This document shows positions 36,520 to 44,711 of a DNA stretch of 64,000 bases, piece after piece (the first letter of the stretch is position 1; each line of letters opens with the position of its first letter). The stretch spans positions 186,001 through 250,000 of the forward strand of contig NZ_BAABCA010000001.1 of assembly GCF_039538365.1 (NCBI RefSeq), in the 5' to 3' direction. Source of the stretch: Postechiella marina. Its GTDB lineage: Bacteria; Bacteroidota; Bacteroidia; Flavobacteriales; Flavobacteriaceae. A program made the translations under genes and the position numbers. The notes under the pieces were generated by a model. That model made no database searches. It worked only from the letters and a program-made list of their open reading frames with translations, and had not been told where the DNA came from.

Positions 36520-38739
36520 ATGACACCTTCAAAAAAAATAACTTTCAATAGAAGATCGTTTCTTAAATCGTCAGCTTTAGCTAGTGGCGGTATATTAATA
36601 GGTTTTAACCTGTTTAACGCATGTAAACCAGAGGCTAAAATGCCTGTAGATATCAGTCAGTTAAACTATAATGACTTTAATGCTTTCATTCAAATTTCAG
36701 ACGAAGGTAAAGTTACCATATATTCTCCTAATCCAGAAATAGGTCAAGGTGTAAAAACATCAATGCCTATGATTATTGCAGAAGAGTTGGATGTAGCATG
36801 GCAAGATGTTTATGTAGTGCAAGGTAAGTTAGATACTAAAAATTATACACGCCAAGTTGCAGGTGGTAGCCAATCTATAAGACATGGTTGGAAACCTTTA
36901 AGAGAAACAGGAGCTACAGCAAGGCAAATGCTTATAAATGCTGCAGCTGCAAAATGGGGTGTAGATGCCTCGGAGTGTAAAACTAAAAATGGAGTTATAA
37001 CCAATGCTAAAGGCGAAACTCTTAGTTATGGCGATGTTGTTAAAGACGCAGCTTTACTTGAAGTGCCAGAAAAAGTAACTTTAAAAGATGTTAAAGACTT
37101 TACTATTATAGGTAAGGGTAAAAACAATGTAGATATAGATAAGCTTATTACTGGAAAACCTTTGTTTGGTATGGATTATAAGGCTGAAGGGATGGTTTAT
37201 GCTTCTGTTTTAAGACCTCCAGCTTTTGGGCAAGTTTTAGAATCTTTTGATGATTCTGCAGCGCGAGCATTACCAGGAGTAATTGATGTTATTACAATTG
37301 GTGAAAAGGCTAGAACTTATTTAAGTACAGTTAAAAAGAAGAGTTGGACAGTACAATTAAGTGGCAGCGATAAAGTTGTTGTAATTGGAAAAACAACTTG
37401 GGATACCATAAAAGGGAAAAAAGCTATTAAAGCTGTTTGGAAGAATGATTCTGACCTAGAAAGTACAGAAGATCATGATAAAGTGCTGTTAGATATTTTA
37501 GATGGTAAAAAGTTTAAAACAAGGCGTAAAGACGGTAATGTGAAAAAAGCTTTTGCTAACGCAGATAAGGTTTTAGAGCGTGTTTACGAATCTCCGTTTT
37601 TGCCTCACAACACTATGGAGCCCATGAACTTTTTTGCAAATGTAACTCCAGAAAAAGTACATTTGGTTGGACCAGTACAAACGCCAGAGGAGGCAGCTAA
37701 TGTCGTATCAGATTTATTAGGAAGAAACCTTGAAGATATCGAGTTAGAAATGACTAGAATGGGTGGCGGTTTTGGAAGAAGACTTTATGGCGATTTTGTT
37801 TACGAAGCAGCAGAGATATCTAGTGTTATAAATAAACCTGTAAAAATGGTGTCTACCAGAGAAGATGATATGACAACAGGAGTGTATCGTCCAGCAATAA
37901 AATATAAAATTGCAGCTTCTATAAAAGATGGAAAACTAACAGGCTATCATTTAAAAGAAGCAGCAGTTAATAGTAATATGTATGGTTTAATACCTAACTT
38001 TTTTCCAGCTGCAGCTGTAGAAAATTTTCAAGTCGATACTGCAAATTATAAAAGTAACATAACTACTGGAGCTTGGAGAGCGCCATATACTAACTTTTTG
38101 GCTAGTGCAGAGCAAACTTTCTTCGATGAGTTAGCAGAGGTTATGGGGGTAGATCGTATTAAATTACATATGGACTTATTAGACAATGTTAAGAAAAACC
38201 CTGATCCAAAAATAGAATATAGTCCAGACCGTTTACAAGATGTAATTAAGTTGGCTGTCGAAAAATCGAATTGGGGTAATACAGCAGAAGGTGTATACCA
38301 AGGTTTCTCTGTTTACTATTGCCATAATTCTCATGTAGCAGAAGTGGCAGATATTGTAATGGAAAATGGGTTGCCTGTTGTTAAAAAAGTAACATGTGCT
38401 GTAGATTGTGGCGTTGTGGTTAATCCGCTTGGTGCGTTAAATCAAATTAAAGGAGGCGTTATAGACGGTATAGGGCACACTATGTATGGCGATTTTGCTT
38501 TTAAAGATGGTATACCTCAATCTAACAACTTTAATAGTTATCAATTAATACGTATGGGACAAACGCCAAAAGTCGATGTTCATTTTATTGAAAACGATTT
38601 AGATCCAACAGGATTAGGAGAGCCAACATTACCTCCAATTGGAGCTGCGGTAGCCAATGCAATTTATGCAGCTACAGGAAAACGATTAACAAAACAGCCT
38701 TACATAAATAATTTAAATTTAGATAAAGTATTAGGCTAG
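36520..38739 (+). CDS. Periplasmic molybdopterin hydroxylase catalytic subunit (IorB-like)
   Basis: The 739-residue catalytic subunit belongs to the xanthine-dehydrogenase/isoquinoline 1-oxidoreductase beta family. A twin-arginine signal (FNRRSFLKSSALA) is followed by a lipobox-like NLFNACK, suggesting Tat export and lipid anchoring. Molybdopterin blocks include EIGQGVKTSMPMIIAEELDV, MTRMGGGFGRRLYGDF and GLGEPTLPPIGAAVANAIYA. It likely oxidises an aldehyde or N-heterocycle; substrate is unknown. Maturation factors XdhC and MocA follow it. Confidence 0.93.
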   Translation: MTPSKKITFNRRSFLKSSALASGGILIGFNLFNACKPEAKMPVDISQLNYNDFNAFIQISDEGKVTIYSPNPEIGQGVKTSMPMIIAEELDVAWQDVYVVQGKLDTKNYTRQVAGGSQSIRHGWKPLRETGATARQMLINAAAAKWGVDASECKTKNGVITNAKGETLSYGDVVKDAALLEVPEKVTLKDVKDFTIIGKGKNNVDIDKLITGKPLFGMDYKAEGMVYASVLRPPAFGQVLESFDDSAARALPGVIDVITIGEKARTYLSTVKKKSWTVQLSGSDKVVVIGKTTWDTIKGKKAIKAVWKNDSDLESTEDHDKVLLDILDGKKFKTRRKDGNVKKAFANADKVLERVYESPFLPHNTMEPMNFFANVTPEKVHLVGPVQTPEEAANVVSDLLGRNLEDIELEMTRMGGGFGRRLYGDFVYEAAEISSVINKPVKMVSTREDDMTTGVYRPAIKYKIAASIKDGKLTGYHLKEAAVNSNMYGLIPNFFPAAAVENFQVDTANYKSNITTGAWRAPYTNFLASAEQTFFDELAEVMGVDRIKLHMDLLDNVKKNPDPKIEYSPDRLQDVIKLAVEKSNWGNTAEGVYQGFSVYYCHNSHVAEVADIVMENGLPVVKKVTCAVDCGVVVNPLGALNQIKGGVIDGIGHTMYGDFAFKDGIPQSNNFNSYQLIRMGQTPKVDVHFIENDLDPTGLGEPTLPPIGAAVANAIYAATGKRLTKQPYINNLNLDKVLG

Positions 38740-38760
38740 TAATAAATAATTTAAATAGAA

Positions 38761-38788
38761 AAAAAGCCTTTGTTTCAAAGGCTTTTTT
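38761..38788 (+). terminator. Rho-independent terminator after the Mo-hydroxylase genes
   Basis: Twelve-base-pair stem AAAAAGCCTTTG (38761-38772) with CAAAGGCTTTTT (38776-38787), three-base loop, ending in T. The following xdhC-like gene starts 16 bases later, so part of the message may read through. Confidence 0.85.
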
Positions 38789-38803
38789 GTTCGTATTTGG
38801 TTT

Positions 38804-39826
38804 ATGACGCACGAATTAAAAAATATAGTTAAGCAAGCTTTATTAGCAAAAAAAGATGAAGTAAAATCGGTTTTAGCATCTGTTGTTGCTTTAGACGGAT
38901 CGTCTTACCGAAGACCAGGAGTTAGAATGCTAATTTTAGAAGATGGTAAAATGATTGGTGCGGTAAGTGGCGGTTGTGTTGAAAAGGAGATCTTATTGCA
39001 ATCTGAATCTGTTTTTAAAACAGGAATTTCTAAAATGATGACTTACGACGGGCGTTACCGTTTAGGTTGCGAAGGTGTTTTGTATATTTTATTAGAAGTA
39101 TTTAAACCTAGCGAAGCTTTTTATAAAACATTTCAAAAGTGTTTAAATGATAGAAAAGGCTTCGAAATAAATTCTCACTACAATAAAAAGGAAGGCGTAA
39201 TGTCGGGTTTAGAGTCTTGGATTAAAATTGATAATTTTAGTTTTTCGCTTCAGGGTAAATTAGAGAGTGAAGACATAGAAAGTAGTTTGCCTGTCTTTAA
39301 TCAAAAGTTACCGCCTTGTTTTAAATTAGTCATAATTGGGGCAGAGCACGATGCGGTTCAGTTATGTAGTTATGCTTCTTTAACAGGTTGGGAGGTTACT
39401 ATTATCTCTAGTTCAGCGGAAGCTAAATCTATAAAAAACTTTCCAGGAGCAACAGAATTCTGTTCTGTTACACCAGAAACATTGGATGTGTCTCAAATAG
39501 ATAACGAAACCGCTATTGTTTTAATGACTCATAATTTTGCAAACGATTTACGTTATATGGTGGCTTTAAAGGATACAAACCCTAATTATATTGGTTTGTT
39601 AGGGCCATCTAAGCGACGAGAAGATTTATTATCTCAGTTTTTAGAATATTGCCCAGATATTAATGATGCGTTTTTAGAAAAAATTTACGGGCCAGCAGGT
39701 ATAAATATTGGGTCTGAAACGCCACAGGAAATAGCAATTTCTATTGTTGCAGAAATTTTATCGGTAGTTAGAAAAAGAGAACCTATATCTCTTAGTAAGA
39801 AAACGGGGCGTATTCATTCGCAATAA
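38804..39826 (+). CDS. XdhC/CoxI-family molybdenum-enzyme maturation protein
   Basis: The 340-residue protein has the N-terminal XdhC/CoxI domain (SVVALDGSSYRRPGVRMLI, then GAVSGGCVEKEIL) and a C-terminal Rossmann-like XdhC domain (LVIIGAEHDAVQLCSYASL). XdhC-type proteins bind the molybdenum cofactor and help insert or sulfurate it in hydroxylases. It directly follows the IorAB-type enzyme and precedes the MocA-type gene by seven bases. Confidence 0.93.
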   Translation: MTHELKNIVKQALLAKKDEVKSVLASVVALDGSSYRRPGVRMLILEDGKMIGAVSGGCVEKEILLQSESVFKTGISKMMTYDGRYRLGCEGVLYILLEVFKPSEAFYKTFQKCLNDRKGFEINSHYNKKEGVMSGLESWIKIDNFSFSLQGKLESEDIESSLPVFNQKLPPCFKLVIIGAEHDAVQLCSYASLTGWEVTIISSSAEAKSIKNFPGATEFCSVTPETLDVSQIDNETAIVLMTHNFANDLRYMVALKDTNPNYIGLLGPSKRREDLLSQFLEYCPDINDAFLEKIYGPAGINIGSETPQEIAISIVAEILSVVRKREPISLSKKTGRIHSQ

Positions 39827-39833
39827 TATAAGT

Positions 39834-40460
39834 ATGCAAAACCATAAGAATAAAATGGTAACTGTAATTCTAGCAGCAGGAGCTTCTAAACGTATGGGAG
39901 AACCAAAGCAGTTATTAAAATGGGGAGATAGTACTTTATTAGAGGAAGCTATTAAAAAGGCTTTGCAATTAAAAATCGATGAGGTAATAGTTGTGCTTGG
40001 TGCAAATTATGACGGTATTAAACCTGTTATAAACAAATATCCAATCACTATTTTAAATAATACAGATTGGGAAGCAGGCTTAGGTAAATCTATTGCTTTT
40101 GCATCAGAATATATATTGACTTGCAAGCCTATGTTTAATGGAGTTTTTTTTGTATTAAGCGATCAACCTTTTGTTTCTGTAACTTATTTAAATAATATGC
40201 TTGATGTTTTTAAAACATGTAAGTCTAAAATTATAGCAACTAAATACAGTACAAATAAGGTGGGAGTGCCCGTAGTGTTTGATGGTGTTTATTTATCTGA
40301 TTTGGCTAAATTAACAGGAGATAATGGTGCTAAATCTATTTTAAAAATTCATCAAGATATGCTAAAAACACTTGCTCCAAACTTTGAAAATAAGGATATT
40401 GATACAAAAGCAGATTATAATAAGTTAAGGCAAGATATTAAAAAAGAGAAGCTGTATTAG
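39834..40460 (+). CDS. MocA-like cofactor nucleotidyltransferase
   Basis: The 208-residue protein has the NTP-transferase start VTVILAAGASKRMGEPKQLL and an acidic site in FVLSDQPFVS. Family members such as MocA attach CMP to molybdopterin, giving the dinucleotide cofactor used by IorB-type hydroxylases. The position after IorAB and XdhC supports this. The first ATG is used; an ATG seven codons later is also possible. Its stop codon falls in the loop of the terminator. Confidence 0.9.
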   Translation: MQNHKNKMVTVILAAGASKRMGEPKQLLKWGDSTLLEEAIKKALQLKIDEVIVVLGANYDGIKPVINKYPITILNNTDWEAGLGKSIAFASEYILTCKPMFNGVFFVLSDQPFVSVTYLNNMLDVFKTCKSKIIATKYSTNKVGVPVVFDGVYLSDLAKLTGDNGAKSILKIHQDMLKTLAPNFENKDIDTKADYNKLRQDIKKEKLY

Positions 40461-40473
40461 GCTTCTCTTTTTT
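40442..40473. terminator. Bidirectional terminator overlapping the MocA-like gene end
   Basis: Stem AAAAGAGAAGC (40442-40452) with GCTTCTCTTTT (40461-40471), eight-base loop containing the TAG stop. A on the left and T on the right let it also stop the convergent gene. Confidence 0.88.
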
Positions 40474-40490
40474 AAATGTTTCTTAGTTAT

Positions 40491-41927
40491 TTATAACGAC
40501 TTATTTAGTTTTGTCTTTTTGCTAGCTTCATCAATAGTTATTCCTTTAAACAAAATAATGTTGTCTATTTGGAGTTTAGAAGATCTACCGCTAATGTTAA
40601 TAGTGTATTCTCCCGGTTTATTAAATTTAGCAGTTAACCATTTATGGCCTAAATCGTGTATTTCTGCTGTACCATTTAAAACAAAATCGTCGGTACTTCT
40701 GCCATAAAATTTTTCGTAATGTTCTAGCGCTGTATTATCTGCAAATCCTTTGTTATTAGAAAAATAAATCCAAGCATCGTTTCCTTTATCTGTTCCGCGT
40801 TCTCCTTCAGGTTGTCTCATAAACCATTTAACCGTGTAGTTTCCTGGTGTATCTATTTTAAAATTATACGAGATTGTATTGTCGTGGTTTGGCGCTTTAT
40901 ATAAATTAGAGCCTGTAAATTCAATGTATTTACCATTAGAGGCTATTGTGTCTTTGTTAATTTTCCAGTTAGCTTTTAAAGAGAATTTTTCGGCTTCTAT
41001 AATTATTAGTTTTTCTTCTTCTTTTGTAGCTAAATCACTGTTGTTGTACGTAGATGGGATACCCTCTCCAATAAAGGTTTTAAATTTTTCAGGGCTTCCA
41101 TTGTCATCGCCAACTAATAAATAATAAAACATACCGCAATCGGAAATATCTGCATGATTTAGAGTGTGTGCTTGTACTCGTGTATACATCCAATTAATGT
41201 TAGGGTCTTTATGGTCTCTCATCCAATACCAAACCGAAAAATCTTCTTTAGAGTGCCAAAGATTATTAGGGTTTCCTTTATCATTCTGATCCTTGATTTT
41301 TTTATATTTAATACGATTACCACAAAGTTTTTGAATATCTGCCCAAGTACGGTGATAATCTCGTCTTATTTCATTTTCATTAAATTTACTATGCGACAAT
41401 AGGTACACATGGTTTAAAGCCTCTATATTTCCATTAGCAATTACTTCTTCAACAACTTGGTAAATAAATTCTGATAGGCCTGCATGCATAAAATATAAAG
41501 GGTTGGAAGCGGTAGATTTTCCCATTTCGTTTGCTAAATGCGACCTCGATTCTTTTAATTGTTTGGTTACGTCAAAAAACGCCTCTTTGTTAAAGCCCCA
41601 GCGTGCAATAGAGCCATCTGCACTAATTTTTAATTGGTTTTTGTTATCTGGACCTGGAGGTGCGTCAATAAAATTATTGTAAGAGCAATGCACTAGTTTG
41701 TCTTGAAGTCCAAGTTTAGCCATAATAGCACACGAAGCTGCCAATGCTCCCCAATCATCTGGATCGCCAGTTGGCCATTTGTATTGATTGTCTGCTGCGC
41801 TATTACCATCAAAACTTACAGCTACACGATTATTGTTGTAACCCCAAGCTTGAGCAAAAATGGTTTCTGCAGGTATTAATATTGCAATAGAAATAAATAA
41901 TAAAAATAAGATTTTAGATGTTTTCAT
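40491..41927 (-). CDS. Secreted nucleoside-hydrolase-like protein with C-terminal CBM-like module
   Basis: The 478-residue protein starts at ATG 41927 with a signal peptide (MKTSKILFLLFISIAIL, then IFAQ). Residues about 27-320 contain RVAVSFDGNSAADNQ and GDPDDWGALAASCAI. These resemble the Asp-rich start of nucleoside-hydrolase-like domains (Sde182/DUF1593 type). Residues about 325-470 begin IIIEAEKFSLKANWKI, like CBM6/35 modules. The same module forms most of the next protein upstream. Carbohydrate binding or hydrolysis is a family-level inference. Confidence 0.75.
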   Translation of the reverse strand: MKTSKILFLLFISIAILIPAETIFAQAWGYNNNRVAVSFDGNSAADNQYKWPTGDPDDWGALAASCAIMAKLGLQDKLVHCSYNNFIDAPPGPDNKNQLKISADGSIARWGFNKEAFFDVTKQLKESRSHLANEMGKSTASNPLYFMHAGLSEFIYQVVEEVIANGNIEALNHVYLLSHSKFNENEIRRDYHRTWADIQKLCGNRIKYKKIKDQNDKGNPNNLWHSKEDFSVWYWMRDHKDPNINWMYTRVQAHTLNHADISDCGMFYYLLVGDDNGSPEKFKTFIGEGIPSTYNNSDLATKEEEKLIIIEAEKFSLKANWKINKDTIASNGKYIEFTGSNLYKAPNHDNTISYNFKIDTPGNYTVKWFMRQPEGERGTDKGNDAWIYFSNNKGFADNTALEHYEKFYGRSTDDFVLNGTAEIHDLGHKWLTAKFNKPGEYTINISGRSSKLQIDNIILFKGITIDEASKKTKLNKSL

Positions 41928-41998
41928 GCGGTAAAATGATTGGTTAATTAATACTTGTACTTTATGTAAAGTATAAGCATTATTACTTTTGGGTTTAA

Positions 41999-42724
41999 TT
42001 AATTGCACTCTATGGCTTCAGAACGTGTTTTAGATTGATTTTTGGCTTCATCATCTGATATTCCTGATGATAAAACAAGTTTGTCTAGTTGAAAGTCTTT
42101 AGACCTGGCACAAATTTTTAAGGTATATTCGCCAGCAGCAGGGAATTTGGCTGTAAGCCAAGAGCTTGCTTTTGGATTATGAAGATCGAGCGCGCCTCCA
42201 TAGGTAAACTCTCCTTTTCCTCTACTTACAAATTTCTCGTAATGTTCTAATGTTACACTTGTCTTATTAACCCAAGCACGTCCTACGTTGTCAGATAAAT
42301 AAATCCAAACATCGTTAGATTTGTCTCCCTCAGCTTCATCAGGTTGTCTCATATACCACCTTACGCGGTAGCTTGCAGCTGCATCAATAGTAAATTTTAC
42401 TGTAATTTCATTATCTAAATTTTGATTTTGATAGCTGTTGGGACCATCATATGTAATATATTTTCCTTGCGAAGCTTTTTCATCTTCTACTAATTTCCAT
42501 TGGCCTTTAAGATCAAAACTTTCGGCTTCAATAATAATTAATCCATCTTTGTTTACAATTTTACAAACCTCATTTTCATTCTCTTCAGGGTTTGTGTTTT
42601 CTATTGGGTTTTCCTCTTCAGTAACTTGTTCTTCTTCTATAACTTGTTCTTCTGTGGTGTCATCCTCTCCGCAAGAAGCGAATAAACATAATAGTAAAAT
42701 ACTAGTAAAAAATCTTTTTTTCAT
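41999..42724 (-). CDS. Lipoprotein with CBM6/35-like module
   Basis: The 241-residue protein has a lipoprotein signal (LLCLFASCGED), an acidic Glu/Asn/Pro-rich linker (residues 21-50) and one module of about 165 residues. It starts IIIEAESFDLKGQWKL and contains YRVRWYMRQPDEAEG, NDVWIYLSDN and LEHYEKFVSRGKG. The neighbouring 40491-41927 protein carries the same module with MRQPEGERG, NDAWIYFSNN and LEHYEKFYGRS. A surface glycan-binding role is plausible. It is the first gene of the pair and is divergent from the TPR-LuxR regulator. Confidence 0.78.
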   Translation of the reverse strand: MKKRFFTSILLLCLFASCGEDDTTEEQVIEEEQVTEEENPIENTNPEENENEVCKIVNKDGLIIIEAESFDLKGQWKLVEDEKASQGKYITYDGPNSYQNQNLDNEITVKFTIDAAASYRVRWYMRQPDEAEGDKSNDVWIYLSDNVGRAWVNKTSVTLEHYEKFVSRGKGEFTYGGALDLHNPKASSWLTAKFPAAGEYTLKICARSKDFQLDKLVLSSGISDDEAKNQSKTRSEAIECN

Positions 42725-42953
42725 AATGGTTTGGCTTATTAAGTTTAGTTGGTTTTTAGATCTATTAAATTTTTAAAGAATTAAATTTTTTAAAATAGAA
42801 CTGCCTACAAAATTAGCATAATAGCCTATTAAATTTGTATATTTTGACTTAGCAATAACTTTACTATTGTAATTAATGAGTTATATAAAACTTTACTTTG
42901 TGTATTTTAGCTTTATAGAGTTTTTATTTGTTTAATCCCTTTGCTAGTGGTCT

Positions 42954-44513
42954 ATGAGAAGTGTTTTTTTGTTTTTTATTTTGCTGTTTTTTATTCCAGA
43001 TAACTTGTTTAGCGACACTATGCTCACCTTTACTAACGTGGGTGTTTTGTTGGATGGAGTAAATGAGCCAAAAAAAGATAAACAAGTTATTAATGATACG
43101 CTTATATTAATAAATCAATATTTAAAATCTGCTGATAAAAATAAAAATGATGGATTATACTCTAACGCATATAATTATTTATGGAAAGCCATGTTGTTGG
43201 CAGAAGAGATAAAAGCATCAAAAAAATTAGCTTTTATTCATGATGAGCTTGGAGTGCTTTATGGTATTTATGGAAAGAATTATCAGGCTATAAAACATAA
43301 AAAAATGTCTTTACAATACGCTAAAATGAGTAAGCGTAATTTTGTAGATTCCAACCTTGTTGCTAAATCTTTTTACAATTTAGCAGTTCAGTTTCGTAAA
43401 TCTAGACAGTATACTAAAAGTTTAATGTATCTAGATTCTTCTAAATACGCCAGAGGGGTTAAACATAATAGCGAAATTAATAATGCCTATATAAAAGCAG
43501 AAAAGGGTAATGTGTTTTTATTAACCAATAGGTTAACAGAGGCAGAAAAACTTCTTTTAGAATCTGTAAAAGTGTTCGAGAAAAACAATTCGCATTATTT
43601 AGTTATTGTTTACTCTTTTCTTGGAGATTTGTATAATAAAACCGGTAATTTAAATGCCTCTATTTTTTTTTATGAGAAAAGTTTAGAGAAGATATCCGAG
43701 TTTAAATCGCACACAGATTTTAAACCCGATATTTTAAAGAAAACATCTAAAATATTAAAAACCAAAGGGCAATTGGATAAGGCTTATTTTTATTTAGGGC
43801 AATCAGAGAAGATATCGGATAGTCTTTTTAGTGTTAAAAGCAAAAGCAACAGTGATCTTTTTGAAATTAAAAACAATTACGAAAAAGCAATTTTAAAGAA
43901 AGACTCCTACATAAAAAAGCAAAAAAGCATAATAGAAAAAGAAAGGCTTATACAAACTAGATTAATTTTTCTAGTTGCATTTGTGGTTTTAGGGGTAATA
44001 ATACTTTTAATTGTTTTTTTTCTGCAAGCAAAAATGCGAAAACTAAAAATAGAAAAGTATAATGCTTCTTTAAAAACAAAACACGAAAAAGAAAAACTAA
44101 ATGCAGTTCTTGAAACTAAAAGTAAAGAGCTTACCGTATCGGCATTACAAATAATAGAAAAGGATAAAAATATAGATAAGTTATTACAAATCCTAAAAGA
44201 GGAAGCGCCTAAAAGTTACAGTAAATTAAAGGATGTTATTGTAAAAGGAAATAAAGATATGTGGGAGCGCTTTAATTTGCGGTTTACCGAAGTTAATGTT
44301 GGTTTTTATGATCGTTTAAAGGAGAAACACCAATCTTTAACACTTACAGAGCAGAAACATTGTGCTTTAATTAAGTTAAAATTTGATAGTAAAGAAATGT
44401 CTAAACTGTTAAACATATCTTTAAATAGTGTGCATATTTCTAGACATAGAATTAGAAAAAAAATGGGATTGCAAAGAGAGGATAATTTAAGTGAGTATAT
44501 AGGGCGTATATAG
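42954..44513 (+). CDS. TPR-repeat sensor with LuxR-type DNA-binding domain
   Basis: The 519-residue protein has a signal-like N-terminus and TPR-type helices over about residues 45-310 (for example GVLYGIYGKNYQAIKHKKMS). A membrane helix at about 330-352 (FLVAFVVLGVIILLIVFFLQ) and a coiled coil at 355-400 follow. The C-terminal HTH region is LTEQKHCALIKLKFDSKEMS, then ISLNSVHISRHRIRKKMGL. This is a common Bacteroidota one-component membrane regulator design. Being divergent from the CBM-like pair, it may control them. Confidence 0.85.
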   Translation: MRSVFLFFILLFFIPDNLFSDTMLTFTNVGVLLDGVNEPKKDKQVINDTLILINQYLKSADKNKNDGLYSNAYNYLWKAMLLAEEIKASKKLAFIHDELGVLYGIYGKNYQAIKHKKMSLQYAKMSKRNFVDSNLVAKSFYNLAVQFRKSRQYTKSLMYLDSSKYARGVKHNSEINNAYIKAEKGNVFLLTNRLTEAEKLLLESVKVFEKNNSHYLVIVYSFLGDLYNKTGNLNASIFFYEKSLEKISEFKSHTDFKPDILKKTSKILKTKGQLDKAYFYLGQSEKISDSLFSVKSKSNSDLFEIKNNYEKAILKKDSYIKKQKSIIEKERLIQTRLIFLVAFVVLGVIILLIVFFLQAKMRKLKIEKYNASLKTKHEKEKLNAVLETKSKELTVSALQIIEKDKNIDKLLQILKEEAPKSYSKLKDVIVKGNKDMWERFNLRFTEVNVGFYDRLKEKHQSLTLTEQKHCALIKLKFDSKEMSKLLNISLNSVHISRHRIRKKMGLQREDNLSEYIGRI

Positions 44514-44663
44514 AATTTAATTTTTTAAATTTAAGTTATATTAATATTTTATTTTTAATAAAAAGGTTTCCATTTAATAATATTATAATTTTAGGTTACC
44601 TTTTTGTCAAAATTGGAGAAACGAGCCGATTAAAATAAATATTATATTTACTGCTGACCAATT

Positions 44664-44693
44664 TTGTACTAAATTCATAGTATTTTAGTACAA
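44664..44693 (+). promoter_or_regulatory. Inverted repeat before the FdhF/YdeP gene
   Basis: TTGTACTAAA (44664-44673) and TTTAGTACAA (44684-44693) are perfect ten-base arms with a ten-base spacer. The repeat ends 18 bases before the start codon, where a repressor site or RNA hairpin would affect expression. Confidence 0.5.
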
Positions 44694-44711
44694 CATATAT
44701 TTATTGTAAGC

